The notes beneath the pieces were generated by a model that was not told where the DNA came from, made no database searches, and was given only the letters and a program-made list of their open reading frames with translations. Made by a program: the position numbers and the translations under genes. Below are positions 6,990-14,860 of a stretch of DNA of 14,891 bases, piece by piece. Each line of letters begins with the position of its first letter. The stretch's first letter is position 1. This DNA is from an uncultured Prevotella sp. (GTDB taxonomy: Bacteria; Bacteroidota; Bacteroidia; Bacteroidales; Bacteroidaceae): the NCBI GenBank assembly GCA_900553965.1, contig USFX01000041.1, positions 1 through 14,891 of the forward strand, given 5' to 3'.

Positions 6990-7838
6990 ATGAAAAACTT
7001 CATAGTGCGCGCCATCACCGGTGTCCTTTTCGTAGCAGCCATCGTGGTCTGTTTCATCAACCATGCAGCCATGACGCTGCTCTTCGCCCTCATCACGGGT
7101 CTGACCGTATGGGAGTTTACCGGTCTGGTAAATATGCGCGACGGCGTGGACACCAACCGCTTCATCTCGACCGTGGCCGGTGTCTATCTCTTCTTCGCCA
7201 TGACCGGCTTCTGCAGCAGCCTCACACCGCCGACAGTGTTCATCCCCTACCTCGTGACCATCATCTATCTGCTCATCGCGGAGCTGTATGCGAAGAATCC
7301 CGACCCCATCAACAACTGGGCATACACGATGATGGCGCAGCTCTACATAGCCCTGCCGTTCTCGCTGCTCAACGTCCTTGCGTTCCGCGCGACACCCGAA
7401 GGCGTCGTCTACACCTATCTGATGCCGCTCAGCGTATTCGTCTTCCTGTGGCTGAACGACACCGGAGCCTATTGCTGCGGCTCGCTGCTGGGACGTCACA
7501 AGCTCTTTCCGCGCGTCAGCCCGGGCAAAAGTTGGGAAGGCTCCATCGGCGGGGCAGTGGTCGTCATGGGTGCCGCCGCACTGATATGGCATCTCACCGA
7601 GACCTACGGTGTCAACGACCTGTCGCTGAACATATATGAATGGATGGGCCTCGGACTCGTTGTCGTCATCTTCGGAACATGGGGCGATCTCGTCGAAAGC
7701 CTCTTCAAGCGCACCCTCGGCATCAAGGACAGCGGCACGATTCTGCCAGGCCACGGCGGCATGCTCGACCGTTTCGACTCCTCGCTACTCGCCATTCCGG
7801 CCGCAGTGGTCTATCTCTACACGCTGACACTGTTCTAA
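6990..7838 (+). CDS. cdsA: Phosphatidate cytidylyltransferase (CDP-diacylglycerol synthase)
   Basis: The 282-residue multi-pass inner-membrane enzyme makes CDP-diacylglycerol from CTP and phosphatidic acid, the branch point for phospholipid synthesis. The family signature is complete near the C-terminus: SLFKRTLGIKDSG (237-249) and then PGHGGMLDRFD (253-263), with the Asp residues that bind metal and substrate. Upstream, LNDTGAY (155-161) and the SPGKSWEGSIGG block (177-188) are also typical. Several hydrophobic helices fill residues 1-150. The start ATG 6990 gives MKNFIVRAITGV, a normal family N-terminus. It lies 91 bp after ftsH and is probably read from the rsfS promoter; I saw no internal promoter. 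A long hairpin repeat lies just downstream at 7864. Confidence 0.96.
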   Translation: MKNFIVRAITGVLFVAAIVVCFINHAAMTLLFALITGLTVWEFTGLVNMRDGVDTNRFISTVAGVYLFFAMTGFCSSLTPPTVFIPYLVTIIYLLIAELYAKNPDPINNWAYTMMAQLYIALPFSLLNVLAFRATPEGVVYTYLMPLSVFVFLWLNDTGAYCCGSLLGRHKLFPRVSPGKSWEGSIGGAVVVMGAAALIWHLTETYGVNDLSLNIYEWMGLGLVVVIFGTWGDLVESLFKRTLGIKDSGTILPGHGGMLDRFDSSLLAIPAAVVYLYTLTLF

Positions 7839-7863
7839 ATAAAGAACAAGAACAACATAATAT

Positions 7864-7933
7864 CATAACGCAAAGACGCGAAAACGCAGAGAACAGATAT
7901 GAAGTCTCTGCGTTTTCGCGTCTTTGCGTTATG
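7864..7933. repeat. Perfect 29-bp inverted repeat (long hairpin) between cdsA and yitT-like gene
   Basis: Arm 7864-7892 pairs with 7905-7933 over 29 bp without mismatch, around a 12-nt loop (7893-7904). The left arm contains three 8-nt units at 7868-7875, 7876-7883 and 7884-7891 (for example ACGCAAAG and ACGCAGAG). Neither side has a T run, so it is not a textbook intrinsic terminator. It does sit between the 3' ends of two convergent genes, where it could stop transcription or protect mRNA ends in both directions. The hairpin at 9292-9359 has the same architecture. Confidence 0.93.
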
Positions 7934-7976
7934 CCTTATCCTATCAGGAAACCGTCTTCCACGTTTCTACCGCACC

Positions 7977-8987
7977 CTATTCCGGATGCACCTCGTCGGC
8001 CGAGGGCAGCTGTTTCCAGCCTTCTCCGAACGTGTCGTAGGCATCGGTGACTACGACAAAAGCACGCGGGTCGGCCTCCTTGATCTTGTTCTTGACGGCC
8101 GTGACCTCCTTATGGCTCACGACGAGAAAGAGCATCTCCTTCTCCGCACCGGTATAGAGTCCGCTGCTCTTGATGCACGTGGCCGTGCGGTCGAGGTCCT
8201 TCAGGATGAAACGGTGGAGTTCCACCATCTTTTTCTCACTGATGACGAAGAGCAGCTTGTCGTCCTTCGCACCGTTGATGACGTATGCCAGCACGCGGGC
8301 CGAGACGAAGATGGATATGAGCGAATAGAACGAGAGCAGCCATGAGGGGCTCGACGCGTCGTCCGAACTGCCCACACCAAAGCCGATGACCACCAGTCCG
8401 AAACACACGACGCACGCATCGACCATCATTATACCTGTCGAGAAACGGATGTGGGCGAACTTCTGGAGTATCATCGCCACGATGTCGCTGCCGCCGGTTG
8501 TCGCCTGATTGCGCACCACGATGCCCTGACCGATGCCTATCAGTGTCGCGCCGACGATGCTCGTGAGCATCAGGTGGTCCGTCATGTCCATACATCCGCC
8601 CAGCAGCTGGGCCGGGTCGAGCCGGTGGAGGGCCTCGCTCGTGGGGTAGATGAGCGCCGACATGACATTCATGATGAGCGGCGTGGTCATTGCCGCGACG
8701 AGCGTGCGCGACCCGAGCTTCGCCCCGAGCAGCCATGCCGAGAGAATGAGCAGCGGTATGTCGAACATATAGCCGAACGTTCCCACCTGAATGGAGGGGA
8801 ACAGATTGTGCAGCACGATGCTCGCACCATAGACTCCGCCCGGCACGATATTATATGGATTGATGAAGAAAACAAATCCGGCAGCCATGATGACACATCC
8901 GATGAAAATGCCCGCCCACGACAGCCACCAGTCCGGATGTGCGGCCGGACTGCAAAAACGCCTCAGTCTTTCTGCAAAACTTTCCAT
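7977..8987 (-). CDS. YitT family (DUF2179) membrane protein
   Basis: The 336-residue protein has about five or six hydrophobic segments in residues 22-235 and a C-terminal soluble DUF2179-type domain at about 245-322, the usual YitT architecture. Family motifs include NPYNIVPGGVYGAS (43-56) and RNQATTGGSDIVAM (159-172). The biochemical role of the family is not settled; some members are described as transporters or as regulators of other systems, and no substrate can be read from the sequence. The start ATG at 8987-8985 follows a TATATTTG box about 50 bp upstream on the minus strand. The gene is convergent with cdsA and divergent from the GH127 gene, and appears to be a single-gene unit. Confidence 0.9.
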   Translation of the reverse strand: MESFAERLRRFCSPAAHPDWWLSWAGIFIGCVIMAAGFVFFINPYNIVPGGVYGASIVLHNLFPSIQVGTFGYMFDIPLLILSAWLLGAKLGSRTLVAAMTTPLIMNVMSALIYPTSEALHRLDPAQLLGGCMDMTDHLMLTSIVGATLIGIGQGIVVRNQATTGGSDIVAMILQKFAHIRFSTGIMMVDACVVCFGLVVIGFGVGSSDDASSPSWLLSFYSLISIFVSARVLAYVINGAKDDKLLFVISEKKMVELHRFILKDLDRTATCIKSSGLYTGAEKEMLFLVVSHKEVTAVKNKIKEADPRAFVVVTDAYDTFGEGWKQLPSADEVHPE

Positions 8988-9037
8988 ACGACAATCAAAT
9001 TAATATCTTTCCATAATGCAGTTAAATGAATATGCAG

Positions 9038-9045
9038 CAAATATA
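9038..9045 (-). promoter_or_regulatory. Putative promoter of the YitT-family gene, -7 box TATATTTG
   Basis: Read on the minus strand, 9045 to 9038 is TATATTTG, matching TAnnTTTG, with a leader of about 45 nt to the start codon. No clear TTTG element lies 19 bp further upstream. I saw nothing recognisable between here and 9216. Confidence 0.55.
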
Positions 9046-9216
9046 CAAAACTTTGCGCTAACCGCCGCTTCCGCAATCATATTTTTTCTTAATCGTCATC
9101 AAAAAGCAGCAAAAACGTCTCCGTCCGCCCCGCACGGAGCTATAACGGTACCGCCATTCCACTCTTGGAATAGCATTTTATTCATTCAGACTATACGTTA
9201 TCTCGTATTTTTATCG

Positions 9217-9224
9217 TACATTTG
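9217..9224 (+). promoter_or_regulatory. Putative promoter of the GH127 gene, -7 box TACATTTG
   Basis: TACATTTG matches TAnnTTTG on the plus strand; the -33 half is poor. If used, transcription would begin near 9231, and the mRNA leader of about 180 nt would contain the 31-bp dispersed repeat and the whole 29-bp-arm hairpin before the start codon. Confidence 0.5.
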
Positions 9225-9266
9225 TAGAATTAAAACGACCACGACATTTTCTAAGTAATTACCTAA

Positions 9267-9297
9267 GCATGTTGCAACAATTAGCTTATACTTTGAA
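9267..9297 (+). repeat. Dispersed 31-bp repeat, copy 1
   Basis: This segment matches 14861-14891 at 29 of 31 positions in the same orientation; the two differences are both C/T. It contains the perfect palindrome TGTTGCAACA (9270-9279) and ends in TTTGAA, which is also the start of the hairpin at 9292. The repeat and the hairpin may therefore be one element. Confidence 0.9.
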
Positions 9298-9359
9298 CAC
9301 AGAGCCACGGAGACACAGAGGACAATATTACTCTGTCTCTCCGTGGCTCTGTGTTCAAA
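9292..9359. repeat. 29-bp-arm inverted repeat (long hairpin) upstream of GH127
   Basis: Arm 9292-9320 pairs with 9331-9359 at 28 of 29 positions (C-C mismatch 9314/9337) around a 10-nt AT-rich loop. The left arm holds three 8-nt units at 9297-9304, 9305-9312 and 9313-9320 (ACACAGAG at both ends, CCACGGAG in the middle). No T run follows on either strand. It has the same arm length and layout as 7864-7933. Confidence 0.93.
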
Positions 9360-9409
9360 AAACTTATTATAAAGTAATAATGAAGACTTACCTAACAACT
9401 ATAAAACAA

Positions 9410-11443
9410 ATGAAACGAACAATCATCCTTTTTGCGGCAACGCTGGCCTTCGGCCACGCCGGAGCCAAAAGCCATGACTTCGGCTACCCCTACAAGCCCG
9501 TGGCATTCACCTCCGTCAAGATTACCCCCGCAACGTTCTGGGGCGACCGCATCAAGGCCGCACGAGAGACAACCGTTCCTCTGGCCTTCAGCAAATGCGA
9601 GAGCGAGGGACGTTATGCCAACTTCGTCAAGGCCGCCAATCCGAGCGACACCTACGACGTCGGCAAGTTCATGGGCTTCTCGTTCGACGACACCGACGTC
9701 TACAAGACCATAGAGGGCGCGAGCTATCTGCTCCAGACCTATCCCGACAAGCGGCTGGAGGCCTATATCGACAGCGTGCTCGACATCGTCAGCGCCGCAC
9801 AGGAGAAGGACGGCTACCTCTACACCGCCCGCACCATCAATCCCGCCAAGCCCCATCCTTGGGCCGGCAACCGCAGATGGGTCAAGGAGGAGGACCTCAG
9901 CCACGAGCTCTACAACCTCGGACACATGGCCGACGCGGCCTGCGCACACTATCAGGCCACGGGCAGCCGCAAATTTCTCGACATCGTCAAGCGTTATGCC
10001 GACTGCGTCATCCGCGAGGTCGGCCCGGCCGAAGGACAGGCTCACGTCGTCCCCGGCCATCAGATAGCCGAGATGGCGCTGGCCCGGATGTATGTCCTCA
10101 CGGGCGACAAGCGCTATCTGGACGAGGCGAAATATTTCCTCGACATGCGCGGCAAGACGAAACGCAAGAACGCATACAGCCAGAGCCACAAGCCGGTGAC
10201 GGAGCAGACCGAAGCCGTGGGCCACGCCGTGCGGGCAGGATATATGTATGCGGGCATGGCCGACGTGGCCGCACTCACTGGCGACAGCTCCTATATCAAG
10301 GCCATCGACGCCATCTGCGAGAATATCATCAACAAGAAGTATTATCTCACGGGTGGCGTCGGCGCACGCCACTCGGGCGAGTCGTTCGGCGCCAACTATG
10401 AGCTGCCGAACCTGACGGCCTACAACGAGACCTGCGCGGCCATCTCGATGGTCTATCTTTTCCAGCGCATGTTCCTCCTGAAGGGCGAGAGCCGATATAT
10501 CGACTGCCTCGAACGCACATTATATAACGGTGTCATCAGCGGCATGTCCGTCGACGGCGGCCGCTTCTTCTACCCCAATCCGCTGGCGTCCGACGGCCGT
10601 TACGCCTTCAACGCCGACAACAACACCACACGACAGCCGTGGTTCGGCTGTGCCTGTTGCCCGAGCAATCTGAGCCGTTTCATACCATCACTGCCCGGCT
10701 ACGTCTATGCCGTACGCGACAACAGCCTCTATGTCAATCTCTTCGCCGCCAACACGGCCACGATGGCGGTCGGCGGCCGCGACGTGACGCTCACGCAGGA
10801 GACGGCATATCCGTGGAACGGCGACATCACGATACGCATCGACCGCAACCGCGGCAAGGAGTTCACGATGAAGGTCCGCATCCCCGGATGGGTACGCAGT
10901 CAGGTCGTGCCCGGTGACCTGTACAGCTATGACGACGGAGCGGCGCCCGGATACAGTGTCACCGTCAACGGCACGGAGGTCCGCGACGCACTGACGGCTG
11001 ACGGCTACATGTCCATCAGCCGCCGATGGAAGCGCGGCGACGTCGTCCGCATCCACTTCGACATGCTCCCGCGCGTCGTAAAGGCCAACAAGAAAGTGGC
11101 CGACGACCACGGCAAGATAGCCGTCGAGCGCGGCCCGCTGGTCTACTGCGCCGAACAGGCGGACAACAATGGCTTCAACTGCCACCACGTCCTGCTCAGC
11201 CGCCAGCCGAAGTTTACTGTCGCCGAAGACTACAAAATCAGGAACACGGAGGGCGACGGCCGGCCATTCAGCGTGACAGCCATAACGGTGGACAACGCTC
11301 AGGAGGCTTCCATCGACGCCGGCGGCACGCTCCGGACCAAGGACGTACGGCTCACGCTCATCCCCTATTACGCATGGAACCACCGCGGTGCCGGACGCAT
11401 GGACGTCTGGATGGCCCGCGATTTTGACGGTCTGGGAGAATAG
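9410..11443 (+). CDS. Glycoside hydrolase family 127 (DUF1680), probable beta-L-arabinofuranosidase
   Basis: The 677-residue exported enzyme belongs to GH127, whose founding member HypBA1 is a retaining beta-L-arabinofuranosidase with a zinc-bound Cys nucleophile. The site looks intact: acid/base E324 in the HSGESFG motif, zinc ligands E340 and C342 in NETCAAI, and C416/C417 in the CACCPSN motif. The 16-residue gap between the two Glu residues equals that in HypBA1 (322 and 338). An (alpha/alpha)6 barrel fills about 30-430 and beta-domains follow. The signal peptide is MKRTIILFAATLAFGHAGA, probably cleaved before KS. ATG 9410 is chosen because it starts this signal; ATG 9380, ten codons earlier, is possible, and the frame further upstream reads through the hairpin repeat. 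Some GH127 enzymes act on other sugars, so the substrate is uncertain. It probably leads a three-gene operon. Confidence 0.92.
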   Translation: MKRTIILFAATLAFGHAGAKSHDFGYPYKPVAFTSVKITPATFWGDRIKAARETTVPLAFSKCESEGRYANFVKAANPSDTYDVGKFMGFSFDDTDVYKTIEGASYLLQTYPDKRLEAYIDSVLDIVSAAQEKDGYLYTARTINPAKPHPWAGNRRWVKEEDLSHELYNLGHMADAACAHYQATGSRKFLDIVKRYADCVIREVGPAEGQAHVVPGHQIAEMALARMYVLTGDKRYLDEAKYFLDMRGKTKRKNAYSQSHKPVTEQTEAVGHAVRAGYMYAGMADVAALTGDSSYIKAIDAICENIINKKYYLTGGVGARHSGESFGANYELPNLTAYNETCAAISMVYLFQRMFLLKGESRYIDCLERTLYNGVISGMSVDGGRFFYPNPLASDGRYAFNADNNTTRQPWFGCACCPSNLSRFIPSLPGYVYAVRDNSLYVNLFAANTATMAVGGRDVTLTQETAYPWNGDITIRIDRNRGKEFTMKVRIPGWVRSQVVPGDLYSYDDGAAPGYSVTVNGTEVRDALTADGYMSISRRWKRGDVVRIHFDMLPRVVKANKKVADDHGKIAVERGPLVYCAEQADNNGFNCHHVLLSRQPKFTVAEDYKIRNTEGDGRPFSVTAITVDNAQEASIDAGGTLRTKDVRLTLIPYYAWNHRGAGRMDVWMARDFDGLGE

Positions 11444-11485
11444 AACGGAGGCCGCGGTGAAGCAGAACGGCCATGACGGGAAAGT

Positions 11486-11617
11486 AAAATGAGTCATTTT
11501 ACCGGGTAATATGACTCATTTTACCGACCAATATGAGTCATTTTACTTTCCAATATGAGTCATTTCACTCTGTAATATAGCCTGTATTGAAAAGTAATAT
11601 AGCCTGTTTTACTTCAT
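11486..11617. repeat. 22-bp tandem array, 6 units, between GH127 and DUF2264 genes
   Basis: Six consecutive units of exactly 22 bp start at 11486, 11508, 11530, 11552, 11574 and 11596. Units 2-6 begin with AATAT and unit 1 with AAAAT. Units 1-4 share the core ATGAGTCATTTTAC (unit 2 has GACTC, unit 4 TTTCAC), centred on a TGA(G/C)TCA dyad. Units 5 and 6 instead share AATATAGCCTGT. The last 8 bases of each unit vary. The array starts 43 bp after the GH127 stop codon and ends 40 bp before the DUF2264 start. It has no long open frame and no CRISPR-type spacers. Confidence 0.93.
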
Positions 11618-11657
11618 AACACGATAGCAACAAAAGAAACATATCAAGTTTATAGAC

Positions 11658-12914
11658 ATGAGAAAGATACTTATCATCATCGCCATGCTGGCCGTAACGG
11701 CCGGCATCGGAGCGAAAAAGAAGGCGCAGCAGCAGAGCGACCGCGAATATTGGTGCGCCCTGGCTTACAGGATGGCGCAGCCCGTGCTGGAAAACATGGC
11801 CCGCGGTGAGCTGCAGAAGAACATGCAGACGGAGTTCAGCCCGTCCTTCGACAAGCGCGACCGCAGCGTCGTCTACATGGAGACGTTCGGCCGTCTCATG
11901 GCCGGAATAGCCCCGTGGATTGCCCTCCCGGACGACGAAACGGCAGAGGGAAAGCAGCGCCGCCAGCTGCGCGAATGGGCGTTGGCGGCATACAGGAATG
12001 CCGTCGACCCGTCGTCACCCGACTATCTCTGCTGGGGACGCTCCGGACAGAATCTCGTCGACGCCGCCTACATCGCCGAGAGCTTCCTCCGCGCATACGA
12101 CCAACTGTGGACTCCGCTCGACAAGGAGACCAAGGAAAGATATATAAAGGAGTTCACCCGGCTGCGGAAGATTGACCCGCCGTACACCAACTGGTTCCTC
12201 TTCTCATCCATCATCGAGAGCTTCATGGCCAAGGCGGGCGCCGGATATGACCAGTTCCGCGTCAACACGGCATGCCGAAAGGTGGAGGAATGGTATGTCG
12301 GGGACGGCTGGTATGCCGACGGCCCGGAGTTCGCCTTCGACTATTATTCCAGCTATGTCTTCCACGCGATGTATCTCGAGACGCTCCGGGCGATGGTTGA
12401 CGCCAAGGCCAACACGCGGCTGGACTACCGGAAATATTATGACCGTGCGCTCAAACGCGCGCAGAAGTATGCCATCATCCTCGAACGTTTCATCTCGCCC
12501 GAAGGCACATTCCCTGTCATAGGCCGCAGCACGCCCTACCGCATGGCCGCCATGCAGCCGCTGGCGCTGATGGCATGGTACGAAAAACTGCCGCAGGACC
12601 TGACCAACGGACAGGTGCGAGCGGCTCTGACAAAGGTTCTCCACCGCATGTTCGACACGCAGAACAACTTCAACGAGGGCGGCTTTCTGACCATCGGATT
12701 CTGCGGTAGCCAGCCCCACACGGCCGACTGGTACACCAACAACGGCTCACTCTATATGACTTCGCTGGCCTTCATGCCTCTCGGACTGCCCGCCGACAAT
12801 CCCTTCTGGACCGACGCGCCGCAGCCGTGGACGCAGGTCAAGGCGTGGGGCGGACAGCCGTTCCCGAAGGACCACCGCTGGGGTGACGACATAAAGACGA
12901 AGGACAAATGGTGA
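11658..12914 (+). CDS. Exported DUF2264 family protein, probable glycan-active enzyme
   Basis: The 418-residue protein starts with a signal peptide (MRKILIIIAMLAVTAGIGA, cleavage near 19). The remainder is one DUF2264 domain, expected to be an (alpha/alpha) toroid. Visible family-like blocks are NWFLFSSIIESF (178-189), GDGWYADGPEFAFDYYSS (215-232), GRSTPYR (289-295) and the stretch from GFCGSQPHTADWY (347-359) through NNGSLYM. Such aromatic and acidic clusters are usual in glycan-binding clefts. From memory, some DUF2264 proteins of gut Bacteroides are classified as GH154 beta-glucuronidases; I cannot confirm that this one is. It lies 214 bp after the GH127 gene, separated by the 22-bp array, and 45 bp before the lyase-like gene. 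No separate promoter was found. Confidence 0.85.
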   Translation: MRKILIIIAMLAVTAGIGAKKKAQQQSDREYWCALAYRMAQPVLENMARGELQKNMQTEFSPSFDKRDRSVVYMETFGRLMAGIAPWIALPDDETAEGKQRRQLREWALAAYRNAVDPSSPDYLCWGRSGQNLVDAAYIAESFLRAYDQLWTPLDKETKERYIKEFTRLRKIDPPYTNWFLFSSIIESFMAKAGAGYDQFRVNTACRKVEEWYVGDGWYADGPEFAFDYYSSYVFHAMYLETLRAMVDAKANTRLDYRKYYDRALKRAQKYAIILERFISPEGTFPVIGRSTPYRMAAMQPLALMAWYEKLPQDLTNGQVRAALTKVLHRMFDTQNNFNEGGFLTIGFCGSQPHTADWYTNNGSLYMTSLAFMPLGLPADNPFWTDAPQPWTQVKAWGGQPFPKDHRWGDDIKTKDKW

Positions 12915-12959
12915 CGGACGGCATAATAAGACTACCGCAAAACATCTTCTGAACTATAT

Positions 12960-14816
12960 ATGAACATCAAGGACATCATCATCGGCGCCGTCTGCCTCAT
13001 CCTCTGCCATACGGCGGGGATGGCGCAGACGGCGTCTGATTTGCCAAAAGCGATGGTAGAGCTGGGCCGTTTCGCCCCTCTGCCGAAAGCGGACGATGCG
13101 TTTTGGCGTGACTCCGTGCCGGAGGCGATGCGCCAGAGCTATATCGGCTACGGCGAACAGTATCTCGGACGGCCGTGGACGACGCTCCCGCTGACCTCGT
13201 TCGCCGAGTTCAAGACCAACGGAAACCGCACCCGCTACGAAGCCGCCAGCTTCGCGAAGCGCCGCAAGCTGGCCGCCCTCGTCATGGCGGAGATTGTCGA
13301 AGGCAAGGGACGGTTCACTGACGACATCGTCAACGGGCTGGGCAGCTTCTGCGAAGAGACGTGGTGGGGCATACCGGCACACTACAGCAAGCGTTTTCCC
13401 GTCACCTCTGATCAGACCGTCGACCTCTTCAACGCAGAGACGGCAGGGCTGATGGCGTGGACAAGATATATGCTGGAGGCGCAGCTCGAAGCGTTCGCAC
13501 CGGGCTTCTGCCGCCACATCGACGACGAAATCACACGCCGGATGCTCCGTCCCGCCGTCGCCAAGAACTACTGGTGGAAGAAGGCTGGCATGAACTGGAA
13601 CCCGTGGATATGTTCCAACTGGCTCACCTGCGTGCTCATCTGTGAGCGGGACAGCACCCGCAGGACGGAGGCCATAGGCCAGATTGTCAAGGCTATGGGG
13701 GCGTTCACCGATGCCTATCCTGCCGACGGAGGATGTGACGAGGGCACCGGCTACTGGGACCGCGCGGCGGCTTCGCTCTATGAGTGCATCCGTCTGCTGC
13801 GTCTGGCGACGGACGACAGGACAGACATGATGACACCGAAGGTACGCGAGATGATTGCCTATATATATAAGATGTATATCAGCGGGGGCTATTGCGTCAA
13901 TTTCGCCGACGCCCACGACAACCGCATGCAGGCGCAACCGGACATCATCCTGCCCATCGCGCTGGACACACAGGACCCCGTCATGCTCGGATTTGCCGCC
14001 CACATAGCCCGCGAGAACAATCTCTTCACCGACCCCGCGCCGCTCTACGACCGCAGCGGAAACTTCCCCGCACTCGGCCGCGAGCTCTTCATGCTCCGTG
14101 ACATCAAGGCGGCCATGGCCGTCACGCCGCGCGAGCCGCAGACAAAGGACACGTGGCTGCCCGACCTTCAGGTTATGACGGCACGCCGCGGCAGTCTTTT
14201 CGTAGCCATGAAAGGCGGAACGAACGGCGAGAGCCACAACCACAACGACGTCGGCAACTTCATCGTCTATGCCGGCAACAGTCCTCTCATCATTGACGCG
14301 GGTGTCGGGGAATATACGTCGGCGACGTTCGGAAAAGACCGTTACTCGATATGGACGATGCAGTCGGCCTACCACAATCTGCCGCTCATCAACGGCGTGA
14401 TGCAGAAAGACGGCCGTCAATATGCCGCAAAGGTCGTCAGCCGCAAGGCCGGGACATTGACATTGGACATCGCCGGGGCCTATCCTGAGGAGGCTGCCGT
14501 GGCCGAATGGAAGCGCACGGTGAGCGTAAAGGCCGACGGCGTGGAGGTGACGGAGGACTACCGGCTGAGGGAATGGCGCGAACCGACACGTCTGATGCTG
14601 CTCACCACCATCCGCCCGGAAGCGAACGGCGGCCGCATCACAATCGGAAATCACGCCATCATGTTTGATGCAAGCCGCTTGTCGGCATCCGTCGAGGACA
14701 TCAGCGACAAGACAGACAGCGTCATCCGCAACATGTGGGGAGCGCAGATGTATCGCGTCGTGCTCACCACGACAGGCCAACCGACCGCCGGAAAGATTAC
14801 ATATACAATCAAATGA
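12960..14816 (+). CDS. Exported heparinase II/III-like polysaccharide lyase family protein
   Basis: The 618-residue protein has a signal peptide (residues 1 to about 23, ending GMAQ), an (alpha/alpha) toroid domain at about 30-390 and a C-terminal beta-sandwich of heparinase II/III type. Toroid motifs typical of these lyases are MNWNPWICSNWL (211-222) and DGGCDEGTGYWDRA (256-269). The beta-domain carries the family block GGTNGESHNHNDVGNF (419-434) then PLIIDAG (442-448); its His residues usually bind a structural metal ion. These enzymes cleave uronic-acid polysaccharides by beta-elimination. The substrate cannot be read here. The start ATG 12960 is 45 bp after the DUF2264 gene, so co-transcription is likely. 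After the stop, only a 12-codon frame (14822-14860) precedes the terminal repeat. Confidence 0.88.
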   Translation: MNIKDIIIGAVCLILCHTAGMAQTASDLPKAMVELGRFAPLPKADDAFWRDSVPEAMRQSYIGYGEQYLGRPWTTLPLTSFAEFKTNGNRTRYEAASFAKRRKLAALVMAEIVEGKGRFTDDIVNGLGSFCEETWWGIPAHYSKRFPVTSDQTVDLFNAETAGLMAWTRYMLEAQLEAFAPGFCRHIDDEITRRMLRPAVAKNYWWKKAGMNWNPWICSNWLTCVLICERDSTRRTEAIGQIVKAMGAFTDAYPADGGCDEGTGYWDRAAASLYECIRLLRLATDDRTDMMTPKVREMIAYIYKMYISGGYCVNFADAHDNRMQAQPDIILPIALDTQDPVMLGFAAHIARENNLFTDPAPLYDRSGNFPALGRELFMLRDIKAAMAVTPREPQTKDTWLPDLQVMTARRGSLFVAMKGGTNGESHNHNDVGNFIVYAGNSPLIIDAGVGEYTSATFGKDRYSIWTMQSAYHNLPLINGVMQKDGRQYAAKVVSRKAGTLTLDIAGAYPEEAAVAEWKRTVSVKADGVEVTEDYRLREWREPTRLMLLTTIRPEANGGRITIGNHAIMFDASRLSASVEDISDKTDSVIRNMWGAQMYRVVLTTTGQPTAGKITYTIK

Positions 14817-14860
14817 GGGCTATGATAAAGCCTGACGACTTCTATAAGACAATCAAATAA

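Noticed and set aside
7864..9359. The two long hairpins as ends of one insertion sequence
   Set aside because: Each hairpin is self-complementary and their sequences differ; the DNA between them holds only a YitT-family gene and no transposase.
9269..9409. Longer GH127 start at ATG 9269
   Set aside because: The extra residues translate the dispersed repeat and hairpin; the signal peptide starts at 9410 (or 9380).
11486..11617. The six-unit array as a CRISPR array
   Set aside because: The whole repeat-plus-variable unit is only 22 bp, leaving at most about 8 variable bases, far below any spacer; there are no cas genes nearby.
12954..14780. A 608-codon open frame on the minus strand opposite the lyase-like gene
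   Set aside because: Long antisense frames are common in GC-rich genes. The plus-strand protein has a signal peptide and clear family motifs; the minus-strand translation has none.
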